Below are positions 6,598-13,327 of a stretch of DNA of 17,375 nt, one piece after another. Every line of letters begins with the position of its first letter. Positions within the stretch are counted from its first letter, which is position 1. A program made the translations under genes and the position numbers. A model generated the notes under the pieces. That model did not search any database, was not told where the DNA came from, and worked only from the letters and a program-made list of their open reading frames with translations. Origin of the DNA: Candidatus Scatoplasma merdavium (GTDB taxonomy: Bacteria > Bacillota_I > Bacilli_A > RFN20 > CAG-288); the NCBI GenBank assembly GCA_017694135.1, contig JADING010000087.1:1-17375 (forward strand), in the 5' to 3' direction.

Positions 6598-7746
6598 ATG
6601 GAAGAAAAATTCGTTTGCCCCAAATGTCAAAACAGCGATCCACGCTATATAGGCTACGATATAAATAACAAGCCATACTGTCGAAAATGCATCTCCTTTT
6701 CAGGAAGGATGGTAGTTTCACCAAACATTATAAATAAAGGTATAGAGTTAAATTTAGCTTATCCTTTATCTCCTAAACAAAAAGAAATTTCAAATCAAGT
6801 GATAAGCTCATATTTAAAAAACAAGCCTGTTTTAATTAACGCTGTTACCGGTGCAGGAAAAACAGAACTTGTTTACGGTGTAATGGAATTGGCATTAAAA
6901 CAAGGAAGGCAAGTTGGATTTGCAATTCCAAGAAAAGATGTCGTTATCGATCTGGCTCCTCGCATCCATTCTGCATTTCCCAAAGCTAAACTCGCAGTAG
7001 TATACGGCAACCACAGCGATGTAATTCAAGGGGATATCGTCTTGTTAACTACACATCAACTTTACCGATACACGAATTATTTCGACCTCCTTATAGTTGA
7101 TGAAATCGACGCTTTTCCATTTAAAGGAAATGAGACGCTTTACACATTTTTAAAAAAAGCACTTAAAGGAGTCTTAGTTATGATGTCAGCAACTCCGGAT
7201 AATAAAACCATATCCTCGTTCGAAAAGAATGGCACGGTCTTGTATCTAAACGAAAGGTATCATCACCATAAATTACCAGTACCTACATACGTTAAATTTC
7301 TTCCAATTAAACTCCTTTCTTTAATAAGTGAAATGAGAAAAATCTTAAAAGAAAACAAACCGCTTTTCGTTTTTGTCCCCACCATACAAATAGGACTAAA
7401 GCTTTCTCCTCTGATAAAGAAAATTTTTCCAAATGGCGAATTTGTCTCCTCTGAATCAGAAGAACGAGAAAAGATAATCGAAGATTTCAAAAGAGGAAAA
7501 TACCTCTATTTAATAACCACTTCTATTCTCGAAAGAGGCGTAACACTTAAAAATCTTCAGGTTATCGTATATCAAGCAGATCACGATTTGTTTACAGCTG
7601 AAGGTTTAATTCAAATAGTTGGGAGAGTTGGAAGAAAAGCAGACGCATACGATGGAAAATGTATCTTTATAGGAGAAAGGAAAAATGAAAGCATTTCAAG
7701 AGCCATTGAAACAATTGAAAGAATCAACGCAAAAGCGCGTTTGTAA
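6598..7746 (+). CDS. comFA: ComFA, DEAD-box-type helicase/translocase for DNA uptake
   Basis: ATP-driven helicase-like protein of the natural-transformation machinery, acting on the cytoplasmic side of the membrane to pull in single-stranded DNA. 382 residues. A zinc finger opens the protein (CPKC at 7-10, CRKC at 28-31). Walker A TGAGKTE is at about 84-90, a DEID box (variant of DEAD) at 168-171, motif III SAT at 197-199, and motif VI QIVGRVGR at about 339-346. The four-cysteine finger ahead of the helicase core distinguishes ComFA from PriA and other SF2 helicases. The ATG at 6598 lacks a clear ribosome-binding site. The end overlaps comFC by 62 nt. A palindrome over the promoter suggests dedicated regulation. 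No other competence gene is in view, so a functional uptake system cannot be assumed. Confidence 0.92.
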   Translation: MEEKFVCPKCQNSDPRYIGYDINNKPYCRKCISFSGRMVVSPNIINKGIELNLAYPLSPKQKEISNQVISSYLKNKPVLINAVTGAGKTELVYGVMELALKQGRQVGFAIPRKDVVIDLAPRIHSAFPKAKLAVVYGNHSDVIQGDIVLLTTHQLYRYTNYFDLLIVDEIDAFPFKGNETLYTFLKKALKGVLVMMSATPDNKTISSFEKNGTVLYLNERYHHHKLPVPTYVKFLPIKLLSLISEMRKILKENKPLFVFVPTIQIGLKLSPLIKKIFPNGEFVSSESEEREKIIEDFKRGKYLYLITTSILERGVTLKNLQVIVYQADHDLFTAEGLIQIVGRVGRKADAYDGKCIFIGERKNESISRAIETIERINAKARL

Positions 7747-8341
7747 GCTTTGTTTCAAAGACATAAATCCAACGTCTTTATTCAATTTGACTCATCCAAA
7801 CACTTCCCTTTGCCAAAACTGCTTTGAAACATTGAACTTTCAACCCGATAGTTTCATTTATAGAAACACAAAAATAACATACCTAGCTAAATATGAAGAA
7901 CCACTCTCAAAGCTAATCATCCAATATAAAGAACTCAATGATTTCGAACTTCGAAACATATTTTTAGAAAGGTATTCTCTCATTTTGAGACTTAAGTACT
8001 TAAATTATAAAATAGTTCTCGTACCTTCCTCTAAAGACAACTTAAAAAAGAGAGGTTTTAACCATTTAGAAAATATGGCAAGCATTTTAAAACTACCAAT
8101 TTTAGACATCTTAGAAAAAGAAAATATAGAACAGAAAACAAAAAATAAAATAGACAGATTAAATAGTCAAGAATCGTTCTCATTGAAAGAAAAAATAGAT
8201 TTAAGAAAACAAAACATCCTCCTTTTCGACGATATTATTTCTACAGGTGCTTCTTTTTATGCTTGTTTAAAACTAATAAGGCAATTAAATCCTAAAAAAA
8301 TTGAAGGATTAGTAATAATGAGAAATAAAATTCAAAACTAA
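7685..8341 (+). CDS. comFC: ComFC, phosphoribosyltransferase-like competence protein
   Basis: ComF-family protein of 218 residues that partners ComFA in DNA uptake. An N-terminal zinc finger uses Cys20, Cys23, Cys43 and Cys46 (CKLC and CQNC). The type I phosphoribosyltransferase signature LLFDDIISTGAS is at about 179-190, and the ComF-specific KRGFNHLE is at 122-129. The ATG at 7685 has a strong AGGAGAAAGG a few bases upstream (7671-7680), all inside the comFA coding region, giving an unusually long 62-nt overlap in a different frame. No later start would preserve the zinc finger, so the overlap looks real. It is followed by an AT-rich hairpin and the promoter of the HAD gene. Confidence 0.9.
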   Translation: MKAFQEPLKQLKESTQKRVCKLCFKDINPTSLFNLTHPNTSLCQNCFETLNFQPDSFIYRNTKITYLAKYEEPLSKLIIQYKELNDFELRNIFLERYSLILRLKYLNYKIVLVPSSKDNLKKRGFNHLENMASILKLPILDILEKENIEQKTKNKIDRLNSQESFSLKEKIDLRKQNILLFDDIISTGASFYACLKLIRQLNPKKIEGLVIMRNKIQN

Positions 8342-8366
8342 TTTGGCTATTGCTTTTTAAATCAAT

Positions 8367-8397
8367 TGTAAAATGAGCTGGATTTTACACTTTTCTT
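8367..8397 (+). terminator. Weak intrinsic terminator or inverted repeat after comFC
   Basis: TGTAAAAT (8367-8374) and ATTTTACA (8382-8389) are exact reverse complements around the 7-nt loop GAGCTGG, followed by CTTTTCTT. The stem is AT-rich, so termination would be inefficient; it could also be an operator upstream of the next promoter. Confidence 0.4.
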
Positions 8398-8423
8398 AAC
8401 AATTTGTTAAAATATGTTATAGA
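8396..8423 (+). promoter_or_regulatory. Promoter of the HAD phosphatase gene, with palindrome over the -35
   Basis: TTAACA (8396-8401), a 16-nt spacer, then TATAGA (8418-8423) preceded by TGT (extended -10). The -35 and part of the spacer form the 15-bp palindrome TTAACAATTTGTTAA (8396-8410), with 7-bp arms around a central T. That is a plausible regulator site. Confidence 0.5.
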
Positions 8424-8452
8424 ATTACCATTTATTTTAAGGAGGATAACTT

Positions 8453-9286
8453 ATGTCGGAAGGAATAATGGCTATAATGTACGACTTTGATAAAACTCTC
8501 TGCACTCAAGATATGCAAAATTACAGTTTTATTCCTTCCTTAGGAATGTCTCCAAAAGAATTTTGGGGAGAAACCGAAAAATTTTCCGATATCAACAAAT
8601 CAGAGCGCATCCTTTCATACATGTTTATGATGATTTATAAAGCAAAAGAGAAAGGAATATCTCTGACAAAAGAGTACTTGAATCAAATGGGAAGAGACGT
8701 CAAGTTTTTTAACGGCGTCACCACTTGGTTCAAAAGAATAAACGACTATGGAAAATCAAAAGGCATCCGTGTCGAACATTACATTATCTCTTCTGGAACT
8801 AAAGAAATAATTGATGGGACTCCCATTGCTAAAGAGTTTAAAAAAATATATGGTTGCGAATTTGTTTTTGACAAAAAAACCGGCGAAGCTATTTGGCCAG
8901 CATTCGCAATCAATTACACTCAAAAAACTCAATATTTTTTCCGCATTTCTAAAGGCACAATCGATGAAAGAAACGATTTTGATGTTAATGCCAAGCAGAA
9001 AAAACGCCGTATACCTTACACAAATATGGTGTATATCGGAGATGGAATGACTGATATTCCTGCTATGATTTTAGGTAAGAAAAACGGCGGAACTTCAATC
9101 GCTGTATATCCAGCCGGAAAGCGCGATAAAGTCGTTTCGCTACTAAAAGAAGAGAGAGTCAACTACATTTGCCGAGCTGACTACTCTTCTGGTTCAACTT
9201 TAGATTCGATCATCAAACTCCTTATTGATGGAATGGCAATAAGAAATTCCCTCTCAAGAAAAAAGGCGACAAATTTCGATTTATAA
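8453..9286 (+). CDS. HAD-superfamily phosphatase
   Basis: Predicted cytosolic hydrolase of 277 residues. HAD motif I DFDKTL (11-16) supplies the nucleophile Asp11 and general acid Asp13; motif II is SSG (113-115); a candidate motif III Lys is near 158; motif IV GDGMTD (196-201) supplies the magnesium-binding acids. The large insert between motifs I and II (about 95 residues) is a C1-type cap. This arrangement fits a small-molecule phosphatase related to the phosphoserine phosphatase-like branch, but the substrate is unknown. The ATG at 8453 has an excellent AAGGAGG (8439-8445) 7 nt upstream, suggesting high expression. The stop lies 49 nt before the sigma factor gene, on the same strand, so some read-through into that operon is possible. 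Confidence 0.87.
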   Translation: MSEGIMAIMYDFDKTLCTQDMQNYSFIPSLGMSPKEFWGETEKFSDINKSERILSYMFMMIYKAKEKGISLTKEYLNQMGRDVKFFNGVTTWFKRINDYGKSKGIRVEHYIISSGTKEIIDGTPIAKEFKKIYGCEFVFDKKTGEAIWPAFAINYTQKTQYFFRISKGTIDERNDFDVNAKQKKRRIPYTNMVYIGDGMTDIPAMILGKKNGGTSIAVYPAGKRDKVVSLLKEERVNYICRADYSSGSTLDSIIKLLIDGMAIRNSLSRKKATNFDL

Positions 9287-9287
9287 C

Positions 9288-9311
9288 GAACTTTTTGCCC
9301 TTTAAAACGAT
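9288..9311 (+). promoter_or_regulatory. Candidate ECF-type (autoregulated) promoter of the sigma-serpin operon
   Basis: GAAC (9288-9291), then 16 nt, then CGAT (9308-9311) resembles the GAAC/CGT layout of ECF sigma promoters, where the gene is often under its own control. It begins 2 nt after the HAD stop codon. The expected start is near 9317, just before the GAGGGG ribosome-binding site at 9321. A sigma-A -10 (TATATA near 9312) is an alternative reading with a poor -35. Confidence 0.35.
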
Positions 9312-9335
9312 TATATAGTTGAGGGGATATGAACT

Positions 9336-9839
9336 TTGATGGAAAAGAAAGACATCGACTTGTTCTTTAAAAAAGACGAACGCGCCGTCAAGAAAGTTTA
9401 CGAGGAGTATTATCACCTTTTAAAATCACTCTCTTTTTCAATTTTGAACGATGAAGCGAGCGCTCAAGACTGCGTTCAAGATACTTTTCTTGCTGCTTTA
9501 ACGTCTTCTAACTACGTTGAAAAGGGCTATTTTAAAGCGTATCTTTGTCAGATCTGCCGACATATCTCCTTAAAAAGGCTCGAAGAAACTTCGCGCAATA
9601 TTCCTTTAGATCAAGATATTGCAACTCAGGAAATCAACGATAATTCCCTCATCTCTTTCGTCCGCTCCAAATTAGACAAAGACGAATATGAAATATTTGT
9701 CTTAAAAGTAGTGGAAAAGATGAAATTCAAAGAAATAGCTAAGATTTACCAAGTAAAAGCGTCATCAATTAAGGGAAAATACTACCGCGCACTTAAGAAA
9801 CTTCAAGCCGAACTGTCGTTTGAGGAGGAAGCAAAATGA
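9336..9839 (+). CDS. ECF-like RNA polymerase sigma factor
   Basis: Group 4 type sigma factor, about 167 residues, consisting of sigma2 and sigma4 only. Sigma2 spans about 10-83, with the region 2.2-like DCVQDTFLAAL at 45-55; region 2.4 and the end of the domain follow (CRHISLKRLEE near 74-84). Sigma4 spans about 105-160 and contains a helix-turn-helix (MKFKEIAKIYQVKASSIKGKYYRAL region, 129-153). It should direct RNA polymerase core to a small regulon. The reading can start at TTG 9336 or at the adjacent ATG 9339; GAGGGG at 9321-9326 fits the TTG slightly better in spacing, so the start is uncertain by one codon. The TGA stop overlaps the ATG of the serpin gene (ATGA), so the two proteins are translationally coupled, the usual arrangement for a sigma factor and its membrane anti-sigma. 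Confidence 0.9.
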   Translation: MMEKKDIDLFFKKDERAVKKVYEEYYHLLKSLSFSILNDEASAQDCVQDTFLAALTSSNYVEKGYFKAYLCQICRHISLKRLEETSRNIPLDQDIATQEINDNSLISFVRSKLDKDEYEIFVLKVVEKMKFKEIAKIYQVKASSIKGKYYRALKKLQAELSFEEEAK

Positions 9840-11302
9840 AATTCAAGAAGAATAATTTCGCTAAAGAATTTAAGAAAAATGCTAATTACAATCCTAACTT
9901 CCAAGAAATAGAAAACGAATTAGAATTAAAGAAAGCAAAATTCCGCTTTCCTCGCTGGGCTAAAATTACCAGTGCTGTTGCTGCGTGTTTATTAATAATA
10001 GTTTCTGTTCCCGCTGCACTTATTTTCGATATTAACATTGATAGGGATGCTAAAAAACCTTATAAAGAAAACTTCCAAAGAGGATATATTGATGTCGGTG
10101 ATGAAGAAACTTTTCGCGCTTTAAACGAAGTTACTTATCCTAAATTCGATCCGTATTACAATTTTGATGAACTAGATGAAGAATATGTGAATGGCGTTAA
10201 TACCTTTGCCTATGATGCTTTCAATTACACTTTGAATAACTCAACTTCAAACTTTGTTTTTTCGCCTTTCTCTCTCTACTCAAACGTTGATATGCTTTCA
10301 ACAATGAGCGAGGATAGTTCGATACAAAGCCTTTACAGTGAAGTGCTGCACGCTTCTAATTCATTGAGAAGAAACAACTTCCGTCGCGCTTACTCTAACA
10401 ATTACCGCTACAAAGAAAGTTTCTTTTCAGTTCAATCTTATAATTTCGGTATTTTTAATAATACTCTCGATGTCAGACAGAACTACGCCAAAGAAGTTGA
10501 AAGAGAATATTTCCAACTTTATCAAATGGATTACTCTTCTGAGAGTGATAAAAATAAACTTATTAATCTAATTAATAACGCCATGGTTGATTCCTCATCT
10601 TATATTAATCAAGACGATTTAGATTTTTATAAGAACGATATAATGATTCTCTCAATATTGAATTTCCAATCTAAATGGAGCGACGTATTCTATTTAGTAA
10701 AAGGAACTTCCCCGTTTTACACCTCTGATGGAAGAAGTGTATCTGCTCAATACATGAATCACACCATATTTAAAAACAAGGCTTACAAATACGATAAATA
10801 CTATTCTTTCTACGATTCATATTATGCGGGACTATACGAAGTTCAATATCTCTACCCAATTAATTCCAATGATAATATTTTAGATTTAGTTAAAGGCGTA
10901 AACTTCTTAATTGAAGATCCCAATAATGAAGTCATACCGGAATATTTAGATTTAACAATCCCAAAGTTCAAAACTGTCAGCGAATTTGACTTTAAGTCTT
11001 TCTTAGTCGAACAAGGCTTAAGCTTCCTCAACGAATTCAATTCTGAAGCGTATTCTAAAGCTATCAATTTTAATCAGGAATACGACTCTATAAAAATCAA
11101 TAATGTCATCCAAAAGAACAGCATTGAGTTCAGAGAAGAAGGAACTAAAGGACTTTCAGTTACCATTTCAGCCGGCTTTGCATCTCCTGCTCCAATTGAA
11201 GGAATCAAAGTTAAATTTGATCAACCTTTCATATATGTAATTAGAGACAGTACCGGTTTACCCATCTACATCGGTGTCGTTAATGACCCAACAATTCAAT
11301 AA
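9836..11302 (+). CDS. Membrane-anchored serpin, putative anti-sigma factor
   Basis: 488 residues. A Lys-rich cytoplasmic segment (1-43) is followed by one membrane helix (about 44-64, ITSAVAACLLIIVSVPAALIF region), a linker, and an extracytoplasmic serpin domain (about 120-488). Serpin hallmarks in order: NFVFSPFSLY (139-148); the breach/shutter strand ILNFQSKWSDVF (274-285) with its conserved Trp; LTIPKFKTVSEFD (373-385); the hinge EEGTKG (434-439); and the C-terminal FDQPFIYVIRDSTG...IYIGVVNDP (461-485). Serpins trap proteases by inserting a cleaved loop into a beta sheet. The gene starts within the sigma stop codon (ATGA overlap) behind GAGGAGGA, the place of an anti-sigma factor, and the single-pass topology fits that role. 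I infer that the N-terminal segment holds the sigma factor and the serpin senses or blocks proteases. It could instead be simply an effector of the sigma regulon. The serpin fold is well supported; the regulatory role is not demonstrated. Confidence 0.85.
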   Translation: MKFKKNNFAKEFKKNANYNPNFQEIENELELKKAKFRFPRWAKITSAVAACLLIIVSVPAALIFDINIDRDAKKPYKENFQRGYIDVGDEETFRALNEVTYPKFDPYYNFDELDEEYVNGVNTFAYDAFNYTLNNSTSNFVFSPFSLYSNVDMLSTMSEDSSIQSLYSEVLHASNSLRRNNFRRAYSNNYRYKESFFSVQSYNFGIFNNTLDVRQNYAKEVEREYFQLYQMDYSSESDKNKLINLINNAMVDSSSYINQDDLDFYKNDIMILSILNFQSKWSDVFYLVKGTSPFYTSDGRSVSAQYMNHTIFKNKAYKYDKYYSFYDSYYAGLYEVQYLYPINSNDNILDLVKGVNFLIEDPNNEVIPEYLDLTIPKFKTVSEFDFKSFLVEQGLSFLNEFNSEAYSKAINFNQEYDSIKINNVIQKNSIEFREEGTKGLSVTISAGFASPAPIEGIKVKFDQPFIYVIRDSTGLPIYIGVVNDPTIQ

Positions 11303-11307
11303 AGTAG

Positions 11308-11336
11308 TTGATAAATTGGCAAAATACATATATATT
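11308..11336 (+). promoter_or_regulatory. Sigma-A promoter of tRNA-Gln(CTG)
   Basis: TTGATA (11308-11313, 5/6) and TATATT (11331-11336, 5/6) with 17-nt spacing. Transcription would start near 11343, about 6 nt before the mature tRNA. It lies directly behind the serpin stop codon. Confidence 0.7.
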
Positions 11337-11348
11337 TATATTTGCGCT

Positions 11349-11420
11349 TGGGGTATAGTCAAGCGGTAAGACAGCAGACTCTGAATCTGTGATGCATTGG
11401 TTCGAATCCAATTACCCCAG
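11349..11420 (+). tRNA. tRNA-Gln (anticodon CTG)
   Basis: Complete 72-nt cloverleaf on the plus strand. Acceptor TGGGGTA/TACCCCA with U1-A72 and discriminator G; anticodon loop CTCTGAA; T-loop TTCGAAT. CCA is not encoded. It is a solitary gene with its own promoter and terminator, and reads CAG codons, complementing the TTG isoacceptor at 6021-6092. Confidence 0.95.
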
Positions 11421-11438
11421 CTTAAAGCAAACTATATG

Positions 11439-11481
11439 CCTGATATGTTCTTAAAATTTCTAAGAATATTCAGGTTTTTTT
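11439..11481 (+). terminator. Intrinsic terminator after tRNA-Gln (and the sigma-serpin operon)
   Basis: CCTGA...TTCTTA pairs with TAAGAA...TCAGG in an imperfect stem of about 11 pairs interrupted by a small internal loop, followed by seven T residues. No terminator separates the serpin stop from the tRNA, so this probably ends both transcripts. Confidence 0.8.
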
Positions 11482-12047
11482 ATTGTGATAAATAAACGCT
11501 TAATAACAAAAAAATACATCAATAAATCTATGGATGAGCATATCTAGATAATTTATAAATGCTCTGCTCACAAACAGAAAAACATTTTTATACACTAGAC
11601 TTATTCGCATTAATAAATGCTACTAACAAACTCCATCAAAAATTCTCATCAGATTAATATCTTTAATAAAAAGAAACGCTTTTAGAAATTGCCTGAACTT
11701 ACGAGTGGTAGTCATTCGTTAACACAAAAGAAAAACGGTTGTAAAGAAGGCGCGTTTAAGACTACCTATCGCTAAAAGGAGTATTTGGTAACAGAAAAAC
11801 GAGGCCATATAAAATATGCCTTAAGACAACAAGAGTATTGCAAAAAAATGAGCTTGAAATTGATGAAAATAACCTCAAAAGCGTCCTTAAAACAGTTCAA
11901 TGTTACCTTCTTTAAATAAAATCACGATAGCAGATGAAGAGGAATTATTGCACTCTCTAAGCAAATTGCATACCGACTATTCATACGATTAAAATGCTAA
12001 ATATTAAACTAGGAATTACTGGAGGTGTATTTTAACTATTCCCTCAA
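11482..12047 (+). other. Gene-poor stretch with short coding-like fragments, possible decayed gene
   Basis: No intact gene is visible over about 565 bp, unusual in a window this dense. On the plus strand several short pieces look protein-like but each is cut by stops and continues in another frame. Examples: about 11562-11657 (ends NKLHQKFSSD-stop), about 11691-11776 (NGCKEGAFKTTYR-stop), about 11780-11880 (EKRGHIKYALRQQEY), about 11850-11910 (NELEIDENNLKSVLKTVQ) and about 11900-11991 (ITIADEEELLHSLSK). A 6-bp inverted repeat GAGCAT/ATGCTC lies at 11536-11564. This pattern fits a gene broken by several frameshifts, possibly beside a tRNA used as an insertion site, but I cannot identify the ancestor and saw no copy of the tRNA 3' end. 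Chance open frames are a real alternative. Confidence 0.3.
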
Positions 12048-12086
12048 TTTTTAATTGATATACTGCTTTATAAGAGCAATTAAAAA
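12048..12086. repeat. Perfect 10-bp inverted repeat downstream of rlmH
   Basis: TTTTTAATTG (12048-12057) and CAATTAAAAA (12077-12086) are exact reverse complements around a 19-nt spacer. It lies 13 nt beyond the rlmH stop and is the best candidate for the 3' end of the minus-strand operon. There is no separate T-run after the stem on either strand, so it is a weak terminator at best and may only stabilise the mRNA end. Confidence 0.45.
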
Positions 12087-12099
12087 CTAGACCAAGATA

Positions 12100-12576
12100 T
12101 CATTTGTGATAAGTTTCGTTATTATCAATCTTAAAAGCCCTGTAAACTTGTTCTAAACAAAACAATAAGGCGAGAGGATGAGTTGTTGTCATCTTTGAAA
12201 AGCACACTCTTAAGTTCGCTTTCTCTCTTAAAATGTCGGATAAACCATTGGAAGAACCGATAACAAAGGTCATATCTAAGTTAGGCAATTTAAATATAGC
12301 TTTAGAAAAATCTTCCGAATTCATTTCTTTTCCGTGCAAATCAAAAAGTATCAAAGAAGTTTTACTTAAGTTTATATTTTTAAGTAAAACTTCCGCTTCT
12401 TTGTCTAAAGCCTTATCGATATTAGATTGGTTTAGTTGACCTTTAACTTCAACTTCATCGAGAAAAACAAAGTTAACTTTAGCATATTTTGTTAACCTTT
12501 TCGCGTATTCTTTATAAGCATCAGAAAGGTAACTTTCTTTCGGCGAACCAAATAAAACAAAGTTGATTTTACGCAT
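12100..12576 (-). CDS. rlmH: RlmH, 23S rRNA pseudouridine-1915 N3-methyltransferase
   Basis: SPOUT-class methyltransferase of 158 residues that methylates pseudouridine 1915 in helix 69 of 23S rRNA on assembled 70S ribosomes. Motifs: LFDLHGKEMNSEDF, matching the family's LD-x-x-GK segment (about 77-90), FVIGSSNGLS (about 104-113) for the trefoil-knot SAM site, and the highly conserved C-terminus LEQVYRAFKI...YHK. A longer start at 12618 would add 14 residues, but the ATG at 12576 gives the family length and MRKINFV resembles the normal start. GGGGGAAAAG directly precedes it within the end of walJ. The gene overlaps the walJ stop by 8 nt and ends the gdpP-to-rlmH operon. In Bacillus rlmH also lies near the walJ region. 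Confidence 0.95.
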   Translation of the reverse strand: MRKINFVLFGSPKESYLSDAYKEYAKRLTKYAKVNFVFLDEVEVKGQLNQSNIDKALDKEAEVLLKNINLSKTSLILFDLHGKEMNSEDFSKAIFKLPNLDMTFVIGSSNGLSDILREKANLRVCFSKMTTTHPLALLFCLEQVYRAFKIDNNETYHK

Positions 12577-13327
12577 CTTTTCCCCCGTATAAAGGAGTGG
12601 TAACTGAACCGCAAGCAAGATAAAAATTAATGGTATTTCCCGTCTGTTCTTGATAAATTTTCTTAAAAGTCGAGACAGCGAGTTCCGGCGTGTTGCACTC
12701 TTCAGAAAGATGGGCTAAATACACTTCCTTGGTCTTTGAACCAATAATATTTGATAGATAATAACTCGCAGACGTGTTATCCATATGGCCGTGATCCGAG
12801 TGGATTCTTTTTATTAATGCTATCGGGCGCGATGAAGTGTAAAGCATCTTGGTATCGTGATTCGATTCAAAAACGTAATATTCGCAATCTTTTATCAAAT
12901 TTAAGACCTTTTGCGGCACGTATCCAGTATCGGTAATCTGACAGAGTCTTTCGCCATCAGCTTCAATTAAAAAGCCGACACAAGAAGGTGAATCGTGAGA
13001 TAAAGGAAGCGGAGTAATTAACATGTCTTTAATTTTAAAAGGCATTAGAGGGGTTATGTATTGCTTGTCAAAAAGCTCTTCTTTGGTGTTATCGAACTCG
13101 ATCATCCACTTATCCTTTGGAATATAGCGAATATTAGCTATGTGGTCGGAATGGTTATGAGTAATTAAAAGATTATCAATCGCATCTAGCGAAGTTACCC
13201 CATACGCCTTTATAGCGTCTAATACCCTTTTTTTCGAAATGCCAAAATCTATTAGAATTTTCGCTTCTTTAGATTGAACATAAGTGCAATTACCTTTAGA
13301 ACCAGAAGAGATAAGGCAGAACTTCAT
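12569..13327 (-). CDS. walJ: WalJ/YycJ-type metallo-beta-lactamase-fold hydrolase
   Basis: MBL-fold phosphodiesterase or nuclease of 252 residues, the VicX/YycJ family linked to DNA replication and cell division in Firmicutes. The metal-binding HNHSDH is at 57-62, followed by His111, Asp133 (ITDTGY), His181 in GHMDN and His206 in AHLSEECN, a full set of ligands. The opening MKFCLISSGSKGNC is characteristic of this family. In Bacillus it sits with the walRK two-component genes; here it follows dnaB directly, sharing one base (TAATG), which supports a role near replication. The exact in vivo substrate is unsettled in the family; 5'-3' DNA exonuclease activity has been proposed. Confidence 0.92.
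   Translation of the reverse strand: MKFCLISSGSKGNCTYVQSKEAKILIDFGISKKRVLDAIKAYGVTSLDAIDNLLITHNHSDHIANIRYIPKDKWMIEFDNTKEELFDKQYITPLMPFKIKDMLITPLPLSHDSPSCVGFLIEADGERLCQITDTGYVPQKVLNLIKDCEYYVFESNHDTKMLYTSSRPIALIKRIHSDHGHMDNTSASYYLSNIIGSKTKEVYLAHLSEECNTPELAVSTFKKIYQEQTGNTINFYLACGSVTTPLYGGKDA

Noticed and set aside
6458..6724. 88-residue minus-strand frame over the comFA start
   Set aside because: It is antisense to the ComFA zinc finger and runs into tRNA-Leu and its promoter.
12021..12036. GGAGGTGTATTTTAA as a ribosome-binding site of a small gene
   Set aside because: The only candidate start (GTG) overlaps the GGAGG itself and no downstream start is at suitable spacing.
11421..12100. Integration site duplicated from the tRNA-Gln 3' end
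   Set aside because: I saw no second copy of the T-arm/acceptor sequence in the gene-poor stretch and no integrase gene.
12577..12618. 14-residue N-terminal extension of RlmH
   Set aside because: The ATG at 12576 gives the family length and has a G-rich ribosome-binding site; the extension is out of family and lies in the end of walJ.
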